A stretch of 64,000 nucleotides of DNA from positions 6,186,001 to 6,250,000 of the forward strand of contig NC_013739.1 in NCBI RefSeq assembly GCF_000025265.1. The letters are read 5' to 3'. Source of the stretch: Conexibacter woesei DSM 14684 (GTDB taxonomy: Bacteria > Actinomycetota > Thermoleophilia > Solirubrobacterales > Solirubrobacteraceae). Shown piece after piece: positions 8,745 to 17,316 of this stretch. A model generated the notes under the pieces. That model was not told where the DNA came from. It worked only from the letters and a program-made list of their open reading frames with translations, and ran no database searches. The position numbers were made by a program, and so were the translations under genes. The number at the start of each line of letters is the position of its first letter. Position 1 is the stretch's first letter.

Positions 8745-9736
8745 AGCTGCTCGTCTGCGGTGGAGCCGGCTTCATCGGCTCCAACTTCGTCCGGATCCGT
8801 GTGAAGGAGCACGGCGACGACGTCGTGGTGCTCGACAAGCTGACGTACGCGGGACGCCGAGAGAACCTCCACGACGTGCTCGACGACATCCGCTTCGTGC
8901 ACGGCGCGATCGAGGATCCGGCCGCCGTCGCGGATGCGATCGCCGGCGTCGACGCGGTCGTCAACTTCGCCGCCGAGACGCACGTCGACCGCTCGATCGC
9001 CGAGCCGGACGCCTTCGTCGTCACCAACGGCCAGGGCACGTACGTGCTGCTGGAGGCCGCGCGCGCGGCCGGCGTCCGCTACGTCCAGATCTCGACCGAC
9101 GAGGTCTACGGCTCGATCGAGGAAGGCTCCTTCACCGAGGAGTCGCCGCTGCAGCCGTCCTCCCCGTACAGCGCGACGAAGACCGGCGCGGACCTGCTCG
9201 TGACGAGCTACTTCCACACGTACGGGCTCGAGACGGTGATCTGCCGCGGTTCGAACAACTACGGGCCGTACCAGTACCCCGAGAAGCTGATCCCGCTGAT
9301 GGTGCTCAACGCGCTGCACGGGGACAAGCTGCCGGTCTACGGCGACGGGATGCAGGTGCGCAACTGGCTCTACGTGACCGACTTCGGCCGCGGCATCGGC
9401 CACGTGCTCGAACACGGCAACCCGGGCGAGGTGTACAACGTCGGCGGCCCGGACGAGTGCCCGAACATCGAGGTCGTCAAGCGGATCGTCGCGGCGACCG
9501 GCAACGACGAGTCGCTGATCGAGTACGTCACCGACCGGCCCGGTCACGACCGCCGCTACTCGCTCGCGTCCGAGAAGCTGCGGGCGCTCGGCTGGGAGGC
9601 GCAGGTGCACTTCGCGGAGGGGCTGGAGCAGACGGTCGAGTGGTACCGCGAGAACACGTCGTGGTGGGAGCCGATCCGCTCCGGCGACTATCGCGAGTAC
9701 TACGAGCGCCAGTACGGCCGCGCGCTCGGCGCCTAG
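8741..9736 (+). CDS. rmlB: dTDP-glucose 4,6-dehydratase
   Basis: A 331-residue NAD-dependent dehydratase converting dTDP-glucose to dTDP-4-keto-6-deoxyglucose. Visible landmarks are the N-terminal GGAGFIGSNFVR, the early NFAAETHVDRSI, the catalytic TDEVYG followed by PYSATKTGADLL (Tyr-x3-Lys), and CRGSNNYGPYQYPEKLIP, all diagnostic of RmlB. The ATG overlaps the rmlD stop (ATGA), so translation is coupled. Gene order rmlA-rmlD-rmlB supports dTDP-rhamnose or another 6-deoxysugar as the end product. Confidence 0.95.
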   Translation: MKLLVCGGAGFIGSNFVRIRVKEHGDDVVVLDKLTYAGRRENLHDVLDDIRFVHGAIEDPAAVADAIAGVDAVVNFAAETHVDRSIAEPDAFVVTNGQGTYVLLEAARAAGVRYVQISTDEVYGSIEEGSFTEESPLQPSSPYSATKTGADLLVTSYFHTYGLETVICRGSNNYGPYQYPEKLIPLMVLNALHGDKLPVYGDGMQVRNWLYVTDFGRGIGHVLEHGNPGEVYNVGGPDECPNIEVVKRIVAATGNDESLIEYVTDRPGHDRRYSLASEKLRALGWEAQVHFAEGLEQTVEWYRENTSWWEPIRSGDYREYYERQYGRALGA

Positions 9737-9796
9737 CTCCGCCGCAGATCGGACATTCCAGCCGCACACCCCAGCTTTTGCCGGCGGAGTTAGACT
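9737..9796 (+). promoter_or_regulatory. Inverted repeat and -10 box upstream of the TetR gene
   Basis: CTCCGCCG (9737-9744) is repeated as CGGCGGAG at 9782-9789 across 37 bases, right before a TAGACT -10 box (9791-9796). The ATG of the TetR gene follows 12 bases later. The second arm abuts the -10 box, so it could serve as an operator half-site as well as part of a terminator for rmlB. Confidence 0.4.
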
Positions 9797-9808
9797 GCGG
9801 TCGACTCG

Positions 9809-10471
9809 ATGGCCAGTTCCGACCGCACCACTCCCCGCACCGCGGTCCCGCGCGGCCGGCACGCGCCCCCGCTGGAGGTTCGCCTCGGGCTGCAGCGCGA
9901 GCGGCTCTTCGAGGCCGCGGCGGCCGTCTTCTGCGAGACCGGCTACGCCGACGCCAGCGCCGAGTCGATCAGCCGCGCAGCCGGCATGTCGAAGGCGACG
10001 TTCTACGAGCACTTCGCCAACAAGGAGGAGTGCATCCTCGCGCTCTTCGACCATGCCTACGACGTCCTGCTGACGCGGATCGTGAAGGCCGCGACCGCCG
10101 CCGGCGACGAGCCGCTCGCGCGGATGCGCGAGGGGATGCGCGCCTTCCTCGTCGCGCTGGTCGAGTTCCCGAACGAGTCGCAGACGCTGCTGGTCGAGAT
10201 CATCGGCGCCGGCCCCGCGGCGGCACAGCGGCGCGATGAGATCGTCGCGCGCTTCGCGAACGTGCTCGACAACGAGAACGAGCGGATGGCGCAGACGCAC
10301 GACTTCCCCCGCTTCGCCTCGCCCGACGACGCGTTCGCCGTCATCGGCGCGATCGCCGAGCTGGCGTCGCGGCAGATCCGCCTCGGCCAGCCCGCGCACC
10401 CGCTCGACCTGCAGCCGGTGATCGAGCGCTTCGCGGTCGGCCTGCTCGGGCAGCGCACCCCGCCCGCGTGA
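9809..10471 (+). CDS. TetR/AcrR-family transcriptional regulator
   Basis: A 220-residue one-component repressor. The N-terminal HTH (about 28-75) contains [20 protein letters not shown] followed by [20 protein letters not shown], a textbook TetR recognition helix. The C-terminal half is the variable helical ligand domain. The stop codon overlaps the GTG start of the uracil-DNA glycosylase gene (GTGA), so the two are translationally coupled, which is unusual for this pair. The ligand is unknown. Confidence 0.9.
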   Translation: MASSDRTTPRTAVPRGRHAPPLEVRLGLQRERLFEAAAAVFCETGYADASAESISRAAGMSKATFYEHFANKEECILALFDHAYDVLLTRIVKAATAAGDEPLARMREGMRAFLVALVEFPNESQTLLVEIIGAGPAAAQRRDEIVARFANVLDNENERMAQTHDFPRFASPDDAFAVIGAIAELASRQIRLGQPAHPLDLQPVIERFAVGLLGQRTPPA

Positions 10472-11169
10472 GCGGCGACCGCGCCGGGCTTGCCGCTCTG
10501 ACCGCGGAGGTCGTCGACTGCCGCAGATGCCCGCGGCTCGTCTCCTGGCGCGAGCAGGTCGCGACCGAGAAGCGGGCGGCGTTCGCCGACCAGGAGTATT
10601 GGGGTCGCCCCGCGCCGGGCTTTGGCGACCCGGACGCACGCCTGCTCGTGCTCGGCCTCGCGCCGGCCGCGCACGGCGCCAACCGCACCGGCCGCGTCTT
10701 CACCGGCGACCGCTCCGGCGACTGGCTGTACGCCGCGCTGTGGCGCTGCGGCATGGCGAACCAGCCGACCTCCGTCTCGCGCGACGACGGTCTCGAGCTG
10801 CATGGCGCCTACGTGACGGCGGCCGTCCGCTGTGCGCCGCCTGCGAACAAGCCGCTGCCGGCCGAGCGCGACACGTGCTTCCCCTACCTCGTGCGCGAAC
10901 TGGAGCTGCTGCGCGAGGTGCGCGCGATCCTCTGCCTCGGCGGCTTCGCGTGGGACGCGGCGCTGCGCCTCCGCGCGGCGCTCGGCGACCCGGCGCCGCG
11001 GCCGAAGCCGAGATTCGGCCACGGCGCCGAACTGCCGGGCGCGCGCTGGGCGCTGATCGGCTGCTACCACCCGAGTCAGCAGAACACGTTCACCGGCCGG
11101 CTGACCGAGCCGATGACCGACGACGTGCTGCTGCGGGCGCGCGAGCTGGCGGGGATGGGCGCGCCGTAG
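10468..11169 (+). CDS. udgb: Family 5 uracil-DNA glycosylase (UdgB)
   Basis: A 233-residue base-excision enzyme that removes uracil and related deaminated bases from DNA. The catalytic region [19 protein letters not shown] (about 63-81) and the C-terminal [13 protein letters not shown] match family 5. Cysteines at about 18, 21, 122 and 137 are placed to hold the family's 4Fe-4S cluster. The GTG start overlaps the TetR stop. The gene lies 86 bases upstream of lhr, whose C-terminal domain is also linked to base repair in other bacteria, so the neighbours may act together. Confidence 0.9.
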   Translation: MSGDRAGLAALTAEVVDCRRCPRLVSWREQVATEKRAAFADQEYWGRPAPGFGDPDARLLVLGLAPAAHGANRTGRVFTGDRSGDWLYAALWRCGMANQPTSVSRDDGLELHGAYVTAAVRCAPPANKPLPAERDTCFPYLVRELELLREVRAILCLGGFAWDAALRLRAALGDPAPRPKPRFGHGAELPGARWALIGCYHPSQQNTFTGRLTEPMTDDVLLRARELAGMGAP

Positions 11170-11202
11170 CGAGCGTGCCGCAGCCGTGATCGCGTTCCGA
11201 CA

Positions 11203-11216
11203 CGAACGCGCGTTCG
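11203..11216 (+). promoter_or_regulatory. LexA-type SOS box upstream of lhr
   Basis: CGAACGCGCGTTCG is a perfect 14-base palindrome matching the Gram-positive/actinobacterial LexA core CGAAC-N4-GTTCG. A TAGGCT -10 box follows at 11237-11242, which puts the box at roughly -46 to -33 from the predicted start of transcription, over the -35 region. That is a usual place for LexA repression. LexA itself is not encoded in the window. Confidence 0.65.
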
Positions 11217-11255
11217 CCATGACGCCGGCCGCTCGCTAGGCTCGTACGCGAAACG

Positions 11256-14200
11256 ATGGCCGTCGCCAGCCCCCTCGACTCCTTCACCCCCGCCGTCCGC
11301 GACTGGTTCACGCGCGCCTTCGACGCGCCGACCGAAGCGCAGGCGCAGGCGTGGCCGGCGATCGCTACCGGCGAGCACACGCTGATATCGGCGCCGACCG
11401 GCTCGGGCAAGACGCTCGCCGCGTTCCTGTGGGCGCTCGACCGGCTCGCGGCCGACCCACTGCCGGACAGAGAGAGACGCACCCGGCTCGTCTACGTCTC
11501 GCCCTTGAAGGCGCTCTCCTACGACATCGAGCGCAACCTGCGCGCGCCGCTGAAGGGGATCGCGCCGGAGGGCGGGATCTCGGTCGCGATCCGCACCGGC
11601 GACACGCCGCAGAGAGAGCGCGCGCAGATGCTGCGCACGCCGCCGGACGTGCTGATCACGACGCCCGAGTCGCTCTACCTGATGCTGACGAGCAGAGCGC
11701 GCGAGATCCTGACCGGCGCCGAGTGGGTGATCGTCGACGAGATCCACGCCGTCGCCGGCTCCAAGCGCGGCGCGCACATGGCGCTGACGCTGGAGCGCCT
11801 CGACGCCCTGGTCGGCGAGCACGAAGGGCGCGCGGGCGTCCAGCGGATCGGGCTGTCGGCGACGCAGAACCCTCTGGAGGAGGTCGGCCGCTTCATGGTC
11901 GGGCCGCGGCGCAGATGCCGCATCGTCGACACCGGCGTGCGCAAGCCGCTCGACCTCCAGATCCACGTGCCGGTCGAGTCGATGGTCGAGCCCGAGCAAG
12001 GCACCGACGTCGACCCGCTCGATCCGGTCGCCGGCGGCGAGGCGACGCGGCGCTCGATCTGGCCCGCGATCTACCCCGAGCTGCTGAGACTGGTGCAGGA
12101 CCACCGCTCGACGATCGTCTTCGTCAACAACCGCCGCTCGGCGGAGCGGCTGGCGCTGCGGCTGAACGAGCTGGCGACGCCCGAGGGCGAGCCGGCGGTC
12201 GAGATCGCGCGCGCCCACCACGGCTCGCTCGCGCGCGAGGAGCGGATGGTCGTCGAGGAGCGGCTGAAGGCGGGCGAGATCCCCTGCATCGTCGCGACCT
12301 CGTCGCTGGAGCTGGGGATCGACATGGGCGCCGTCGACCTCGTGCTGCAGGTCGAGTCGCCGAAGTCGGTCGCCGCCGGCCTCCAGCGGATCGGCCGCGC
12401 CGGCCACAACGTCGGCGACACCTCCAAGGGCCGGATCTTCCCGAAGTTCCGCGCCGACCTGTTGGAGTGCGCGGTCGTCGCGCAGCGGATGCGGGAGGGG
12501 GCGATCGAGCCGACCGTCGTCCCGCGCAATCCGCTCGACGTGCTCTCCCAGCAGATCGTCGCGATGGCCGCGGCCGAGGAGGAGCTGAACGTCGACGAGC
12601 TGTTCGTGCGCGTCACGCGCACGCACTCCTACGCCGAGCTGTCGCGCCAGCAGCTTGAGAACGTGCTCGACATGCTCGACGGCCGCTACCCGTCGAGCGA
12701 GTTCGCCGAGCTGCGGCCGCGGATCGTATGGGACCGCATCGCGGGCGTGATCCGGCCGCGCAGAGGTGCGCGCCAGCTCGCCGTCACGAACGCCGGCACG
12801 ATCCCCGACCGCGGGCTCTTCATGGTCACGCTGCCCGACGGCCGCCGCGTCGGCGAGCTCGACGAGGAGATGGTCTACGAGGCGCGCCCGGGGCAGACGT
12901 TCCTGCTCGGCGCGTCGAGCTGGCGGATCGAGGAGATCGGCCGCGACCGCGTGATCGTCACACCCGCGCCGGGCGCGCCGGGCGCGATCCCGTTCTGGAA
13001 GGGCGACTCCGTCGGGCGGCCGAAGGAGCTGGGCGAGGCGATCGGCGCGTTCGCGCGCTGGGCGGTCGACCAGCCGGCCGAGGCGCTCGTCGCCAGCCAC
13101 GACCTCGACCCGAGAGCGGCGCGCAACCTGCTCGACTTCCTGCGCGAGCAGCAGGCCGCGACGCGCGTGATCCCGAGCGACCGGACGATCGTCGTCGAGC
13201 GCTTCCGCGACGAGATCGGCGACTGGCGGCTGTGCGTCCTGTCGCCGTACGGCGGTCGCATCCACGCCGCCTGGGGCCTGGCGCTGAGCGCGAAGATCCG
13301 CGACCAGCTGGGCCTGGAGGCGGACGCGATCTGGTCCGACGACGGGATCATCGTCCACCTGCCCGACGCGGACGAACCGCCGGGCGCGGAGTTCGCGCTG
13401 ATCGAGCCCGACGAGCTGGAGGACGCAGTCGTCGCGGAGCTGGCATCGAGCGCGCTGTTCGGTGCGCGCTTCCGCGAGAACGCCGGACGTGCGCTGCTGA
13501 TCCCGCGCGCGTACCCGGGGAAGCGGACCCCGCTGTGGCAGCAACGGCTCAAGTCGCAGACGCTGCTGGAGGTCGCCAAGCGCTACGGCGAGTTCCCGAT
13601 CATCCTCGAGACCTACCGCGAATGCCTGCGCGACGTGCTCGATCTGCCGGGCCTGCACGAGCTGCTGACGCAGCTGCAGCGGCGCGAGCTGAGCATCGTC
13701 GAGGTCGAGACGGCGACCGCCTCGCCGTTCGCCTCCTCGCTGCTGTTCGACTACGTCGCGACGTACATGTACGAGGGCGACACCCCGAACGCCGAGCGGC
13801 GCGCGGCCGCGCTCTCGCTCGACCGCGACCTGCTGCGCGAGCTGCTCGGGCAGGAGGAGCTGCGCGACCTGATCGACGCCGACGCGCTCGACCAGGTCGA
13901 GGACGACCTCCAGCACCGCTCCGAGCGCACGCGCGCGAGCACGCGCGACGAGCTGCACGACGTGCTGCGGCGCGTCGGCGACCTGACCGCGGCGGAGGCC
14001 GCCCAGCGCGTCGTGCCCGGCGTCGACGCCGCTGCCGCGCTCGACGCGCTGGCGAGCGAGCGGCGCGCGGTGCTGCTGCGGATCGGCGGCGAGCAGCGCT
14101 GGGTCGACGCCGCCGACGCCGGCATGTACCGCGACGCGCTCGGCGTCGTCCCGCCGGGCGGACTGCCGGAGGCGTTCCTCGCCGACGTGCCGGACGCGCT

Positions 14201-15698
14201 CGTGCGGCTGCTGCGCCGCTATGCGCAGACGCACGGCCCGTTCACGACCGAGGAGCCGCGCCTGCGCTTCGGCGTCGATCCGACGCCCGCGCTGAGAGCG
14301 CTGGAGCGGGACGGCGAGCTGGTCCAAGGCGAGCTGCGGCCGGGCGGCGTCTCCGGCACGCGCGAGTGGTGCGAGACGAACGTGCTGCGACGGCTGCGGC
14401 GCGCGTCGCTGGCCGTCCTGCGCAGAGAGATCGAGCCGGCCGACCAGCGCGCGCTGGCGAGCTTCCTGCCGTCGTGGCAGGGCGTCGACAAGCATCCTCC
14501 GGGCGGCGCCGGCATCGACCGGCTGCGCGAGCAGCTCGTGCCGTTGCAGGGCTTGGCGCTGACGCCGTCGACGTGGGAGACGGAGGTGCTGCCACGTCGC
14601 GTCGGCGCGTACTCGGCGACGTGGATGGACCAGCTGTGCGCGAGCGGCGAGCTGGTGTGGGTCGGCGCCGGCGCGCTCGGCCGCCGCGACGGCCGCGTCG
14701 CGCTCTACTTCCGCGACGACGCGCCGCTGATCGGGCCGCCCCCGGGCGCGGGCAGAGCGCCCGCGCACGACACCCCCGACCACGAGGCCGTGCGCGCCCG
14801 GCTCGCGCAGGGCTCGTGCTTCTTCAGCGACCTGCTGGTCGACCTGTCGCTGGCGCCCGAGGCGATGCAGGACGCGCTGTGGGATCTCGCCTGGGCCGGC
14901 GAGGTGACCAACGACGCGTTCGCCCCGCTGCGCGCGCCGCGGCTGACGCTGGCACGCGCGCAGAGACGGGCGATGCAGCGCTCGGGCCGCTCGACCGGCC
15001 GCTTCTCCTCGCGCCGCGGCGCAGGCCGCGCAGAGGTCCAAGGCCGCTGGTCGCTGACCGCGCCGCTGTTCGACGCGGCGCCCGCCGATCCCTCCGCCCG
15101 CCGCCGAGCGCTCGCCGAGCTGCTGCTGGAGCGCTACGGCCTGCTGACGCGTGAGCTGGTGCTCGCCGAAGGGATCCCCGGCGGCTTCTCCGGCATCTAC
15201 AGCGAGCTTTCGCAGTTGGAGACGCTCGGGATCGCACGCCGCGGCTACTTCGTCGAAGGGCTCGGTGGCGCGCAGTTCGCGCTGCCGGGCGCGGTCGAGC
15301 GGCTGCGCGCGCAGAGAGCACCGGAGGAAGCTCCGCCGCTCGTGCTGGCGGCGACCGACCCCGCGCAGCCGTTCGGCGCCGCGCTGCCGTGGCCCAAGCG
15401 CGAGGGCGAGACGCGCCGCCCGGCGCGCACGCCCGGCGCCAACGTCGTGATCGCCGGCTCCGAGCCGGTCCTCTACCTGGAGCGCGGGGGCAAGGCACTC
15501 CAGGTGCTCGTCGATCCCGAGGATCCGCGCGTCCGCCCTGCCTTCGACGCGCTCGCCGACCACACGCGCGCCGGCCGCATCAGACGGATCGCGCTGGAGA
15601 AGGTCAACGGCGAGCCGGTGATGGGGACCCGCTGGGAGGAGCTGCTCGCCGACGTCGGCTTCAGCGTCGGCCCGCGACGGCTCACGCTGACGGCGTAG
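11256..15698 (+). CDS. lhr: Lhr-type ATP-dependent DNA helicase, full length
   Basis: A 1480-residue superfamily 2 helicase. Walker A APTGSGKT is at about 45-52 and the DEIH box (VIVDEIHAVAGSKRG) at about 160. The second RecA domain holds TSSLELGIDMG and QRIGRAGH (about 345-390). The winged-helix Lhr core follows, then a C-terminal region of some 600 residues, as in E. coli and mycobacterial Lhr. The core translocates 3'-5' on single-stranded DNA and unwinds RNA:DNA hybrids; the C-terminal part resembles the AlkZ glycosylase fold. The length is normal for full-length Lhr. The LexA-like box upstream and the uracil glycosylase neighbour fit a repair role. A TAGGCT box stands 13 bases before the ATG. 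Confidence 0.93.
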   Translation: MAVASPLDSFTPAVRDWFTRAFDAPTEAQAQAWPAIATGEHTLISAPTGSGKTLAAFLWALDRLAADPLPDRERRTRLVYVSPLKALSYDIERNLRAPLKGIAPEGGISVAIRTGDTPQRERAQMLRTPPDVLITTPESLYLMLTSRAREILTGAEWVIVDEIHAVAGSKRGAHMALTLERLDALVGEHEGRAGVQRIGLSATQNPLEEVGRFMVGPRRRCRIVDTGVRKPLDLQIHVPVESMVEPEQGTDVDPLDPVAGGEATRRSIWPAIYPELLRLVQDHRSTIVFVNNRRSAERLALRLNELATPEGEPAVEIARAHHGSLAREERMVVEERLKAGEIPCIVATSSLELGIDMGAVDLVLQVESPKSVAAGLQRIGRAGHNVGDTSKGRIFPKFRADLLECAVVAQRMREGAIEPTVVPRNPLDVLSQQIVAMAAAEEELNVDELFVRVTRTHSYAELSRQQLENVLDMLDGRYPSSEFAELRPRIVWDRIAGVIRPRRGARQLAVTNAGTIPDRGLFMVTLPDGRRVGELDEEMVYEARPGQTFLLGASSWRIEEIGRDRVIVTPAPGAPGAIPFWKGDSVGRPKELGEAIGAFARWAVDQPAEALVASHDLDPRAARNLLDFLREQQAATRVIPSDRTIVVERFRDEIGDWRLCVLSPYGGRIHAAWGLALSAKIRDQLGLEADAIWSDDGIIVHLPDADEPPGAEFALIEPDELEDAVVAELASSALFGARFRENAGRALLIPRAYPGKRTPLWQQRLKSQTLLEVAKRYGEFPIILETYRECLRDVLDLPGLHELLTQLQRRELSIVEVETATASPFASSLLFDYVATYMYEGDTPNAERRAAALSLDRDLLRELLGQEELRDLIDADALDQVEDDLQHRSERTRASTRDELHDVLRRVGDLTAAEAAQRVVPGVDAAAALDALASERRAVLLRIGGEQRWVDAADAGMYRDALGVVPPGGLPEAFLADVPDALVRLLRRYAQTHGPFTTEEPRLRFGVDPTPALRALERDGELVQGELRPGGVSGTREWCETNVLRRLRRASLAVLRREIEPADQRALASFLPSWQGVDKHPPGGAGIDRLREQLVPLQGLALTPSTWETEVLPRRVGAYSATWMDQLCASGELVWVGAGALGRRDGRVALYFRDDAPLIGPPPGAGRAPAHDTPDHEAVRARLAQGSCFFSDLLVDLSLAPEAMQDALWDLAWAGEVTNDAFAPLRAPRLTLARAQRRAMQRSGRSTGRFSSRRGAGRAEVQGRWSLTAPLFDAAPADPSARRRALAELLLERYGLLTRELVLAEGIPGGFSGIYSELSQLETLGIARRGYFVEGLGGAQFALPGAVERLRAQRAPEEAPPLVLAATDPAQPFGAALPWPKREGETRRPARTPGANVVIAGSEPVLYLERGGKALQVLVDPEDPRVRPAFDALADHTRAGRIRRIALEKVNGEPVMGTRWEELLADVGFSVGPRRLTLTA

Positions 15699-15716
15699 CG
15701 CTCTAGGATCGCCGGC

Positions 15717-16142
15717 ATGGACGACGGCATCAGCATCGGGCGCATCGACCCCGACTCGGGCGAGCGGTTCCAGCCGCTGCGCAGACAGCTCGGCGTGAGC
15801 GCATTCGGGATGAACCTGATCACCCTTCAGCCCGGCCAGTGCGGGCGGATCCACTCGCACGCAGAGCAGGAGGAGGTCTTCCTCGTGCTCGAAGGCGAGC
15901 TGTCGCTCGGCGTCGAGGGCGACGAGCATCGCCTCGGCGAGGGCGAGCTCGTGCGCGTCGCTCCCGGCGTCCGCCGGCAGCTCGTCAACCGCCGCCCGCA
16001 GCGGCTCGTGCTGCTCGCGCTCGGCGGCTCGGGCGAGCACACCGGCCGCGACGGCCAGGCCTGGGCCTCCTGGGACGCGACCGCGAGCACGCCGCCGCAG
16101 GAGACGCCGCTGCCCGACGACGTCCCGGTCGAGCAGGACTGA
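15717..16142 (+). CDS. Cupin-domain protein
   Basis: A 141-residue single cupin. The metal-binding motif HSHAEQEEVFLVLEGELSLG is followed by a second strand set with GEGELVRVAPGVRRQLVN. It has two His and one Glu in the first motif, but the usual His of the second motif is replaced by Arg/Gln, so metal binding may be weak. A TAGGAT box ends 7 bases before the ATG. It lies 18 bases after lhr but has its own promoter. Function unknown; sugar-phosphate or small-molecule binding is typical of such proteins. The 167-base gap after it (16143-16309) shows nothing I can name. Confidence 0.75.
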   Translation: MDDGISIGRIDPDSGERFQPLRRQLGVSAFGMNLITLQPGQCGRIHSHAEQEEVFLVLEGELSLGVEGDEHRLGEGELVRVAPGVRRQLVNRRPQRLVLLALGGSGEHTGRDGQAWASWDATASTPPQETPLPDDVPVEQD

Positions 16143-16309
16143 CGCCTCAAGCCACTCGCGCTCGGCACGAAGGGCCTCGCACGCTGCCCCGAGCCCGACC
16201 GCAGCCGCCGCTTCGGCGGTCGCTTCGAACCGGTCGCGACGATCGATCGCACGGCCGGCACACAGCTCTCCGCACCGCGCTCGCGCTTCCTGCGCGTGCT
16301 CCTCCCCGC

Positions 16310-17209
16310 TCAGGCGGCCGCCGCCGGCTCGGCGGCGAGGTAGACGTCGATCGCCCAGGCGTACTCGGCGGCGATCCGGGCGACGGCCTGCTCGCGCGGG
16401 AAGCCGTCGTGGAGGAAGCCGGAGACGGCCTCCCACCAGATCGAGCGGCCGATCGCGAAGCCGGCCCAACCGGGCGTCGCGGCGGCGACGGAGAGCCAGT
16501 GCTCGACGCGCTCCCGCGGCGCGTTGCGGCCGAGCACGATGCACGGCGCGACCGCCTGCGCGGCGACGGCGGCCGACTGCTCGACCGTCTCGAAGCCCTC
16601 CAGCTTCCACAGGTCGGCCTCGACGCCGCCGCGCTGGAAGTCGTCGATCGCGGCGATCGTCAGCTCGGGTCGCAGCTCCACGTCGTAGCGGTCACGGTCG
16701 CCGCCGACCGCGTCGAGCTGCGCGGTCGTCGGCGGCACCAGCAGCTCGAAGAGGAAACCTGACGCGAGCGGCTTGACGAGCGCCGAGACCCGCGCGAGCG
16801 TCTCGCGCTGGCGCGCGTTGGCGGCCGCGTCGCCGCCGGGGTTGTAGCGCACGAGCACCTTCGCGTAGTTGGGCGCGAGCGCCTGCACGTGCGCGGCGGC
16901 GGCGTCGCCGTACTCCAGCTCGAACTCGTCCCGGCCGCTCGCCTCGATCGCGACGGCGGTCGTGAGACCGGCCGCCTTCGCGTCGCGCGCGACCTGCGCG
17001 CCGTACTGCTCATCGACGAGCACACCGGCGGTGCCGCGCGTGCGGTCGCTCCCGGCGGACCGTGCGAGGCCGGCGACGGCGCCGTCGAAGATCAGCTGCT
17101 TGGCGCCGGGCAGCTCGGCGGCGCGTTCCTCCTGGCCCGGCAGCATGCCGCGGACGAGGCCGGAGCGGTGATCGAAGGCCAGCAGGAACAGCGGGGAGTC
17201 GGTGGGCAT
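16310..17209 (-). CDS. DUF2090 aldolase-like protein (IolC C-terminal domain type)
   Basis: A 299-residue protein built only of the DUF2090 domain, which elsewhere is fused to the C-terminus of the inositol-pathway kinase IolC and is predicted to be a class I sugar-phosphate aldolase. The family opening LFLLAFDHRSGLVRGML is clear, as are VLVDEQYGA and DLWKLEGFE. It is divergent from the GH4 gene, with an AAGGGA ribosome site just before its ATG. Among two PfkB kinases and a SIS isomerase it is the only candidate for the final carbon-carbon cleavage step. The true substrate is inferred, not shown. Confidence 0.75.
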   Translation of the reverse strand: MPTDSPLFLLAFDHRSGLVRGMLPGQEERAAELPGAKQLIFDGAVAGLARSAGSDRTRGTAGVLVDEQYGAQVARDAKAAGLTTAVAIEASGRDEFELEYGDAAAAHVQALAPNYAKVLVRYNPGGDAAANARQRETLARVSALVKPLASGFLFELLVPPTTAQLDAVGGDRDRYDVELRPELTIAAIDDFQRGGVEADLWKLEGFETVEQSAAVAAQAVAPCIVLGRNAPRERVEHWLSVAAATPGWAGFAIGRSIWWEAVSGFLHDGFPREQAVARIAAEYAWAIDVYLAAEPAAAA

Positions 17210-17261
17210 GCGATCCCTTCTCGTTGCGCGGTTGCGCAGCGCTAGTCGCTCAGGATGATTG

Positions 17262-17309
17262 AAACTGCGTGTTTGAACGCTAGCCGATCACGAGTGCGCA
17301 GTGTAGGCT
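17262..17309 (+). promoter_or_regulatory. Operator-like motif and promoter of the GH4 operon
   Basis: AAACTGCGTGTTTGAACGC (17262-17280), continuing into TAG, lies upstream of a TAGGCT -10 box (17304-17309) that ends 7 bases before the GH4 ATG. Nearly the same string (AAACTGCTTGCATTTGATCG, then TTTAG) sits on the other strand at 26631-26655 before the transporter operon. The shared parts are AAACTGC, TG, TTTGA and CG. The DeoR regulator at 20577 is the obvious candidate to bind it. The motif may also serve the divergent DUF2090 gene. Confidence 0.55.
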
Positions 17310-17316
17310 GTCCGCC

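Noticed and set aside
15717-16142. The cupin considered as the missing RmlC epimerase.
   Set aside because: It is about 40 residues shorter than RmlC and lacks its catalytic His-Asp and sugar-nucleotide motifs.
16143-16309. A possible small gene in the gap between the cupin and DUF2090 genes.
   Set aside because: No frame has a credible start, ribosome site or recognisable product; the sequence shows only general GC-rich composition.
11076-16610. A 1844-codon open frame on the minus strand opposite lhr.
   Set aside because: It is dominated by Arg, Ala, Gln and Asp-Val runs typical of a frame opposite a GC-rich gene, has no domain, and the plus strand carries a complete Lhr.
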